A stretch of DNA of 64,000 bases from the NCBI GenBank assembly GCA_964487745.1, contig CAZASG010000011.1, positions 26,875-90,874 of the forward strand. The letters are read 5' to 3'. The notes beneath the pieces are model-generated. The model worked only from the letters and a program-made list of their open reading frames with translations, had not been told where the DNA came from and ran no database searches. This document shows positions 59,344 through 64,000 of this stretch, piece by piece. The stretch is from Desulfolinea sp964487745 (GTDB lineage Bacteria; Chloroflexota; Anaerolineae; Anaerolineales; Villigracilaceae). A program made the translations under genes and the position numbers. How positions within the stretch are numbered: the first letter of the stretch is position 1; every line of letters starts with the position of its first letter.

Positions 59344-60255
59344 CTATTTATTCAATTGCACACTCAGATCATACGAAACATAATTCAGCGCGGTATTGCC
59401 CTGCGCGGGGGAAAGACGCAGAAAATAAGGCGCGCTCACATAAAGATAAAGCTGCAATTGATGCGGCAGGCTGCATTGCATATCTTGCCAGCTTTGCAGC
59501 GTAACTCCATTCTGAACAAGCTCCATATTTAGCTTGCTGCTGCCAAAACAACTCACAACAACCGTTACGATCCTCTCTTCCCCGGTTTTTCCGTCGAATT
59601 GGAAGCGTATCCAGTCGCTCGCATCGCCTTCGGGAGATGAAATATCGCTGCTGTGATCTAGATAAGAGACCGAGTCTTTTGACAGGGTCAGATTAATCGC
59701 CGGAGCCCCGACGGAGTCACCGTCATCCGGTGCGGTCGCGTAGACCGGGGTTGGCTCCGCTGTTGGGACGCCAACGCCCTCCGTTGGGTTTGCTTCCGCT
59801 GGGGGGGCATCATTTGTGTTCTGAACGCTCGCGTCGATAACGGGTACGCTTGAAGTATCCACCGTTACCTGCACAAATTGCATCGTGATCCAACCCCTCC
59901 CCGAAGGGCTGGCAGGGAAATCGATCATCCACCAATTATTGGATTGGTCTCTGCCGATGATCTGCATCGTGTCGAAGATCTGCAGTGTCCCGACCTGCTC
60001 ACTGGCTGCCGAGGGTGACAGGCGTACATTCAGTTGGGATGTGGTCTGCCCTTCAATGGGCATAAAAGGTGCGGGCGTGGCGGTTGGGACCGGCGTTTGC
60101 GTGGGGATTGGCGTTTGTGTGGATGGCAAAGTCGCTGTGATGATGTAGATCTGCGTGGGTGTAGGCGTGGATGTCGGTGTTTCAGGAGCCGCTGTGCAGG
60201 CTGTGCTCAAAAGCAAAAGGAAAAGCGCTAAAACGCGCGGAGAGGTCTTTTTCAT
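59344..60255 (-). CDS. second SH3b-domain lipoprotein
   Basis: A 303-residue exported protein. Lipobox STAC near 17-20; a Thr/Pro linker; an SH3b domain near 72-130 (QLNVRLSPSAASEQVG to GWITMQFV); a further linker (Glu/Thr/Pro/Ala); and a C-terminal beta domain (ASDWIRFQFDGKTGEERIVTV, then NMELVQNG) like a bacterial pre-peptidase or jelly-roll fold. It is convergent with the other SH3b lipoprotein and divergent from a Fur regulator. Confidence 0.85.
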   Translation of the reverse strand: MKKTSPRVLALFLLLLSTACTAAPETPTSTPTPTQIYIITATLPSTQTPIPTQTPVPTATPAPFMPIEGQTTSQLNVRLSPSAASEQVGTLQIFDTMQIIGRDQSNNWWMIDFPASPSGRGWITMQFVQVTVDTSSVPVIDASVQNTNDAPPAEANPTEGVGVPTAEPTPVYATAPDDGDSVGAPAINLTLSKDSVSYLDHSSDISSPEGDASDWIRFQFDGKTGEERIVTVVVSCFGSSKLNMELVQNGVTLQSWQDMQCSLPHQLQLYLYVSAPYFLRLSPAQGNTALNYVSYDLSVQLNK

Positions 60256-60284
60256 GGGGCTATTGTACCCAGACTTTGTTCAAT

Positions 60285-60312
60285 TTGACAAAAGCAGCTT
60301 CTCGTATATAAT
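60285..60312 (+). promoter_or_regulatory. promoter of the Fur-family/cbiMQO unit
   Basis: A perfect -35 TTGACA (60285-60290) and -10 TATAAT (60307-60312) stand 16 bases apart. Confidence 0.85.
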
Positions 60313-60314
60313 CT

Positions 60315-60336
60315 TTATTGCAACTTTTTACAATAA
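60315..60336 (+). promoter_or_regulatory. Fur-family operator
   Basis: TTATTGCAAC and TTTACAATAA form a 22-base partial palindrome (TTATTG/CAATAA outer arms) that starts three bases after the -10 box. It would block transcription when bound, so it is the probable site for self-repression by the encoded regulator. Confidence 0.65.
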
Positions 60337-60345
60337 GGATTGAGA

Positions 60346-60762
60346 ATGAGCTGTGAAAACGATCTTGCCCAGGAACTGCGTCAACTCGGCTACCGCGTGA
60401 CCCCCCAACGGCGGGTTATCCTGCATATCCTGCGTCATGCCAACCATCATCTTACGCCGGGCGAAGTATTCGCTTTAGCCCAGAAGGGTTTACCCGGTCT
60501 TACCGAGCCCACTGTTTATCGTACGCTTGAATTTCTGGCGCAAACGGGTTTGGCACAGGCAGCTTTTGGAAGCAGCGGAAAACGTGCCTACGAGATCAGC
60601 GACCACCATCACCACCATCTCATTTGCCGCCAATGCGGTAAGGAGGTGGAAATCCCACACGTCAAGCTCGAAGCCTTATATGCCGAACTGGAAGCAAGTA
60701 CCGATTTCAAATTGACCCAAAACCATATCACCGTTTTCGGACTTTGTCCCGTCTGCCAATAG
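60346..60762 (+). CDS. Fur-family metal-responsive regulator
   Basis: A 138-residue protein with the winged-helix domain (LRQLGYRVTPQRRVILHIL and EPTVYRTLEFLAQTGL) and a metal-binding dimerisation domain. SDHHHHHLICRQCGK has the His cluster, and CRQC plus CPVC form the structural zinc site. It may be a Nur- or Zur-type repressor; the adjacent cbiMQO transporter makes nickel or cobalt control more likely, but specificity cannot be read. The ATG at 60346 has AAGGA about six bases upstream. It overlaps a strong promoter/operator and leads the cbiMQO unit. Confidence 0.92.
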   Translation: MSCENDLAQELRQLGYRVTPQRRVILHILRHANHHLTPGEVFALAQKGLPGLTEPTVYRTLEFLAQTGLAQAAFGSSGKRAYEISDHHHHHLICRQCGKEVEIPHVKLEALYAELEASTDFKLTQNHITVFGLCPVCQ

Positions 60763-60776
60763 AAGAGGAAAAACTC

Positions 60777-61715
60777 ATGCTTTTTTCACCTACCCCGCTC
60801 CATATCCCCGATGGCTTTCTCAGCCTGGCTGTCTCGCTTATTTTTTGGGCGCTCACATTGGTCATTCTCTCCACGGCAGTCAAACGCACCGAAATGCTGG
60901 ACGAAAAACAAGTCCCGCTGATGGGCGTGATGGCGGCTTTCATCTTTGCCGCACAGATGATCAATTTCCCCGTCGCGGGCGGTACATCCGGGCATTTGCT
61001 CGGTGGCGCGCTGGCAGCCATTTTGCTCGGTCCCTGGGCTGGGATGCTGGTCATGACCGCCGTCGTCGCCGTGCAGGGATTGCTCTTTCAGGATGGCGGT
61101 TTGCTCGTCATGGGCGCAAACATCTTTAACATGGGCTTGCTTACTGCGGCAATCGGCTTTGGACTCTACAAAGCAGCCGAGGGGCGCCAGAGATGGCTCA
61201 AACTGGGTGCTGCCGGTTTGGGTGCCTGGCTCTCCGTGATGGGCGGTGCGCTTTTCACCTCTCTCCAACTCTGGTTGAGCGGTACTGCCCGCGTGGATAT
61301 CGTCCTGCCCGCTATGCTCAGCGTCCACGCTCTGATCGGGATCGGGGAAGCTCTAATCACCGTCGCTGCACTCTCCTTCATCTTCAGGACACGCCCCGAT
61401 CTGATCGAAGAGAGTGAAAGTCCCGCACGTGGCGGACGCGCCTGGATATTGGTCGGCATCGCGATCTCGCTGATCGTCGTCTTCCTAGCGCCTTTTGCCT
61501 CCGCAGACCCAGACGGGCTGGAACGTGTCGCTACGGACTTAGGGTTTCTCGCGCAGGGTGCTGATGCCCCGTACAAAGTGCTTTCAGATTACACTATTCC
61601 CTTCCTCGGTGAGACGGGTATTTCGACCGTTTTAGCGGGCGTTGTCGGGATTCTCATTGTTGGGGGGCTGATCGTTTTTGTTGCACGGCAGCGAACCCCT
61701 CGTCCAAGAGCGTAA
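60777..61715 (+). CDS. cbiM: ECF cobalt/nickel transporter substrate subunit CbiM
   Basis: A 312-residue membrane protein, core substrate-binding subunit of a CbiMNQO/NikMNQO transporter. PTPLHIPDGFLS gives the N-terminal metal-coordinating His. About seven helices follow (NFPVAGGTSGHLLGGALA). Near 237-290, SADPDGLERVATDLGFL marks a fused PDGLE domain of the CbiN/NikN type, then a final membrane helix. Because the PDGLE part is fused, no separate cbiN gene is needed. The ATG at 60777 is chosen over an earlier one because AGAGGAAAAAC precedes it. Confidence 0.93.
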   Translation: MLFSPTPLHIPDGFLSLAVSLIFWALTLVILSTAVKRTEMLDEKQVPLMGVMAAFIFAAQMINFPVAGGTSGHLLGGALAAILLGPWAGMLVMTAVVAVQGLLFQDGGLLVMGANIFNMGLLTAAIGFGLYKAAEGRQRWLKLGAAGLGAWLSVMGGALFTSLQLWLSGTARVDIVLPAMLSVHALIGIGEALITVAALSFIFRTRPDLIEESESPARGGRAWILVGIAISLIVVFLAPFASADPDGLERVATDLGFLAQGADAPYKVLSDYTIPFLGETGISTVLAGVVGILIVGGLIVFVARQRTPRPRA

Positions 61716-61721
61716 GCGCTC

Positions 61722-62516
61722 ATGCATGACAGTCTTTTCGACCGCTACCGCGCGGGGGAGAGTCCCATCCACTCCCTTGCGCCGAATGTCAAGGTCATCA
61801 TCACCATCCTTTTCATTCTTTCCAACGCCCTCCTCCCGGACGGGCACTGGCTTGGTTTTGGCATTAGTTGGCTTGCCATTCTCCTCTTTAACATAGCTGC
61901 CCAATTGGGCTGGGGGTTTACCCTTAAACGCTCCTTTATTGCCTTGCCTTTTGCTCTCGCCGCGATCACCGCCATCTTCGCCCTGCCCGGCGAGACCCTC
62001 GCCAGCTTCGATTTTCTTTTTTGGCATCTTGTTGCCACCGATGCAGGCTTGCTGCGTTTCTTTAGTATCGTCGTTCGTTCGTGGCTTTCTGTGCAGGTGG
62101 CTATTCTACTGGTCACGACTACCCAATTCCCCGACTTGATCCATGCTCTCGAACATCTGCGCCTGCCGCGTATGTTGGTCACTGTGATTGCATTTCTGTA
62201 TCGTTATATCTTTGTGCTCAGCGACGAAGTCTTGCGTCTATTGCGTGCAAGGCAGGCACGCAGCGCAACCCTCCCCGATCAACGTGGCGTAGGCAATCTC
62301 TTCTGGCGTGCCCGGATTGCTGGCAATATGGTCGGGCAGCTTTTCCTGCGCAGTTATGAACGCTCCGACCGCATATACAATGCCATGCTCGCACGTGGCT
62401 ATCAGGGACATTTACGCACGCTTAACCGTCATACCACGGTCATGCGCGATTGGCTCCTGACGATCCTTTCAATTTTCCTGCTCCTTCTTTTACAAATTCT
62501 CGCTCACTTCGGATAA
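61722..62516 (+). CDS. cbiQ: ECF transporter transmembrane subunit CbiQ
   Basis: A 264-residue membrane protein with about six helices, the T component of the ECF transporter. The sequence DRYRAGESPIHSLAPNVKV is the N-terminal signature, and the coupling motifs SATLPDQRG-type and MLARGYQG near 220 carry the Ala-Arg-Gly residues that contact the ATPase. It begins six bases after the CbiM stop. Confidence 0.93.
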   Translation: MHDSLFDRYRAGESPIHSLAPNVKVIITILFILSNALLPDGHWLGFGISWLAILLFNIAAQLGWGFTLKRSFIALPFALAAITAIFALPGETLASFDFLFWHLVATDAGLLRFFSIVVRSWLSVQVAILLVTTTQFPDLIHALEHLRLPRMLVTVIAFLYRYIFVLSDEVLRLLRARQARSATLPDQRGVGNLFWRARIAGNMVGQLFLRSYERSDRIYNAMLARGYQGHLRTLNRHTTVMRDWLLTILSIFLLLLLQILAHFG

Positions 62517-62520
62517 GCCC

Positions 62521-63285
62521 ATGCCAATCACCCACGAAACCCAGACCACCCCTTCCCTCGAAATTATGGCTGAAGACCAACCAGTGGTCGCCATCAACGA
62601 TCTGGATTTTGCCTATCCCGACGGGCACGCCGCCCTGCACGAAATATCGCTTGAGATCAAAAAAGGGGAGAAGGTTGCTCTTGTCGGACCCAACGGTGCC
62701 GGGAAATCGACCCTTATGCTTCATCTTAATGGGATACTTCAGGGCGAAGGCGAACTTGCAGTAGGTGGGCTACCATTAAATAAAGAGAATCTGCCAGTCA
62801 TCCGCGCCCTGGTCGGGCTTGTTTTCCAAAACCCCGACGATCAGCTTTTTTCCCCGACCGTCTTCGAAGATGTGGCTTTTGGCCCGCTCCACATGGGTTT
62901 CCTCGAAGAGGAAGTGCTGGCGCGCGTGGAAGAAGCCCTTGCTCAGGTGGATATGAGCGGTTTTGAAAAACGCCTTTCGCATCACCTCAGCACAGGGCAA
63001 AAAAAACGGATTGCCATCGCGACGGTATTGTCGATGCACCCACAGGTGTTGGTGCTCGATGAGCCCTCAGCAGGTTTGGATCCGCGGGCGAGACGGGGTC
63101 TCATCGAATTGTTGTATCAACTCCCGATCACGATGCTGGTCTCCACACACGATCTGCGTATGGCATCCGAATTATTCCCGCGCATGGTCATCATGGATGA
63201 AGGGCATATCGTCGCCGATGGGCTGACATCCACGCTACTAGAAGATGAAATCTTGCTTGAAAAACACGGGTTGGAGAAACCTTAG
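62521..63285 (+). CDS. cbiO: ECF transporter ATPase CbiO
   Basis: A 254-residue ABC ATPase. Walker A GPNGAGKST, Q-loop VFQNPDDQLFSPT, signature LSTGQKKRIAIATVL (Thr replaces the usual Gly, LSGGQ), Walker B VLVLDEPSAGLD and STHD switch. It powers cobalt/nickel uptake with CbiM and CbiQ. The start is at 62521 four bases after cbiQ; an internal ATG at 62566 is possible. Confidence 0.92.
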   Translation: MPITHETQTTPSLEIMAEDQPVVAINDLDFAYPDGHAALHEISLEIKKGEKVALVGPNGAGKSTLMLHLNGILQGEGELAVGGLPLNKENLPVIRALVGLVFQNPDDQLFSPTVFEDVAFGPLHMGFLEEEVLARVEEALAQVDMSGFEKRLSHHLSTGQKKRIAIATVLSMHPQVLVLDEPSAGLDPRARRGLIELLYQLPITMLVSTHDLRMASELFPRMVIMDEGHIVADGLTSTLLEDEILLEKHGLEKP

Positions 63286-63310
63286 AGTTTTTGATAACGC
63301 CTAAGTACAC

Positions 63311-63339
63311 TTGATTTCGCTCTTAAAACATGATATATT
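63311..63339 (+). promoter_or_regulatory. promoter of greA
   Basis: TTGATT (63311-63316) and TATATT (63334-63339) are 17 bases apart, about 95 bases before greA. Confidence 0.6.
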
Positions 63340-63366
63340 GTCGCCGCAAGTGAAAAACGGGCTTTT

Positions 63367-63391
63367 TGCATCTCTATTTTGTAGAGGTGCA
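63367..63391 (+). promoter_or_regulatory. greA leader hairpin
   Basis: TGCATCTCTA and TAGAGGTGCA form a 10-pair stem (one wobble) with a five-base loop in the greA leader, followed by ATCGTTTTAT. It could act as an attenuator. Confidence 0.45.
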
Positions 63392-63433
63392 ATCGTTTTA
63401 TACAGACATTAAAGAAAGTTGCAGGGAGAAGAC

Positions 63434-63907
63434 ATGCCTACATCATTTCTCACAAAAGACGGCTTTATCAAACTTCAAAAAGAATTGGACGATTTGCGTG
63501 CTGTAAAGCGCAAAGAGGTTGCTCAGCGTCTGCATGAAGCTATGGAGGGTGGCGACCTGATCGAAAACGCCGAATACGAATCTGCCAAGAATGAACAGGC
63601 TTTTGTAGAGGGACGTATTCAGGAACTTAAAATGATCCTTGCTAATGCGCATATCATCGGATATGACGACGATGGCGAGAATAATGGCTATGTTCAGGTT
63701 GGCTCTACGATCTATATCCGTGAAGATGGTGACAGCCGCTCAGATAAATATGTTATTGTTGGCGCTGCCGAAGCTGATCCGCGCAATGGGATGATCTCGA
63801 ATGAATCACCGATTGGTAAAGCTGCACTTGGCAAAAAAGCCGGTGAAGAAATTGAAATTGAAACCCCCGACGGAAAATTGAAACTCCGTATTACTACCGT
63901 TAAATGA
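63434..63907 (+). CDS. greA: transcription elongation factor GreA
   Basis: A 157-residue protein that rescues backtracked RNA polymerase. The N-terminal coiled coil has KELDDLRAVKRKEVAQRL, the tip GGDLIENAEYESAKNEQ carries the acidic Asp-Leu-x-Glu-Asn residues used in cleavage stimulation, and the C-terminal FKBP-like domain has VGSTIYIRED, SNESPIGKAALGKKAGEEI and ITTVK. The length is normal. The ATG at 63434 has AGGGAGAAG upstream; an in-frame TTG five codons earlier is not preferred. Its own promoter and terminator are present. Confidence 0.96.
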   Translation: MPTSFLTKDGFIKLQKELDDLRAVKRKEVAQRLHEAMEGGDLIENAEYESAKNEQAFVEGRIQELKMILANAHIIGYDDDGENNGYVQVGSTIYIREDGDSRSDKYVIVGAAEADPRNGMISNESPIGKAALGKKAGEEIEIETPDGKLKLRITTVK

Positions 63908-63926
63908 TAATATAGTGTGACTGACT

Positions 63927-63967
63927 GCCCCGCGTATTTGCTGGAAGGCAGACGCGGGGCTTTTTTT
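63927..63967 (+). terminator. rho-independent terminator after greA
   Basis: GCCCCGCGT and ACGCGGGGC pair around a 16-base loop and are followed by TTTTTTT. Confidence 0.85.
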
Positions 63968-63994
63968 ATGGAAGTCCCCAACGAAGAGGCATTT

Positions 63995-64000
63995 ATGACA
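63995..64000 (+). CDS. possible start of next gene, cut by window edge
   Basis: An ATG at 63995, preceded by AAGAGG at five to six bases, starts a frame with only two codons visible (Met-Thr). The product cannot be told; lysyl-tRNA synthetase commonly follows greA, but this is speculation. Confidence 0.3.

Noticed and set aside
60786..61328. Open frame on the minus strand opposite cbiM
   Set aside because: It is a shadow of cbiM with polar, His-rich content and no motif.

Overview
The window most likely comes from an uncultured member of the Chloroflexota, probably class Anaerolineae. This is inferred from gene content, not from a marker gene. The clues are STAND-ATPase/BTAD transcription factors, Thr/Pro-rich lipoproteins with SH3b domains, a DUF5317 membrane protein, a DUF4332-type C-terminal domain, paired thioredoxin reductases, and a full System I cytochrome c maturation locus beside many multiheme cytochromes. 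Coding density is high and no insertion sequence, phage or CRISPR array is visible.

Layout. 1-5.7 kb: a polytopic membrane protein cut by the left edge, an EamA transporter relic, an MBL-fold hydrolase, a small conserved protein, mutY and an amidohydrolase. 5.7-12.4 kb (minus strand): citrate synthase, malate dehydrogenase, two thioredoxin-reductase-like flavoproteins, an orphan groES and a class III aminotransferase with a decayed fragment of a second copy beside it. 12.6-23.5 kb: a large membrane/TPR/DUF4332 protein, unknown proteins including a PD-(D/E)xK-like one, a frameshifted adenylate-kinase-like gene, a glycosyltransferase, UDP-glucose dehydrogenase and a methyltransferase. 23.7-27.5 kb: a PIG-L deacetylase, a monoheme lipoprotein, an M28 peptidase and a methyltransferase.

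27.5-36.2 kb (minus strand): a complete ccm locus read as E-F-H-G-(I-like)-diheme lipoprotein-A-B-C-D. Its CcmE carries a Cys-x3-Tyr heme site instead of the usual His. 36.4-49.4 kb: the multiheme region, with a membrane 9-heme NapC/NrfH-type protein, a decaheme lipoprotein with an in-frame amber codon right after its lipobox, a 15-heme protein, a cytochrome-b-like membrane protein, an FAD pyridine-nucleotide oxidoreductase, a 2[4Fe-4S] ferredoxin, an 11-heme repeat protein with an acidic tail, and an 18-heme paralogue of the 15-heme protein. These five cytochromes have 63 heme motifs. The parts fit an electron-transfer chain from NAD(P)H through the membrane to periplasmic or surface hemes, with the adjacent ccm genes attaching the hemes. 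A single-domain response regulator with a broken histidine kinase, and an intact OmpR-type two-component pair, flank the genes.

51.8-57.7 kb: a STAND/BTAD regulator, a 47-residue membrane peptide, a DUF5317 protein, an NHLP-like small protein and a GAF/HD-GYP protein, all on the plus strand. This may be an undescribed signalling cassette. 57.8-64 kb: tRNA-Lys(CTT), two SH3b lipoproteins, a Fur-family regulator with a clear promoter and self-operator, the cbiMQO cobalt/nickel transporter, and greA.

Genes that look broken (EamA relic, aminotransferase relic, adenylate-kinase-like gene, sensor kinase, decaheme amber codon) may reflect real decay or consensus errors. TAG is used as a normal stop elsewhere here, so the amber codon is not explained by a changed genetic code.
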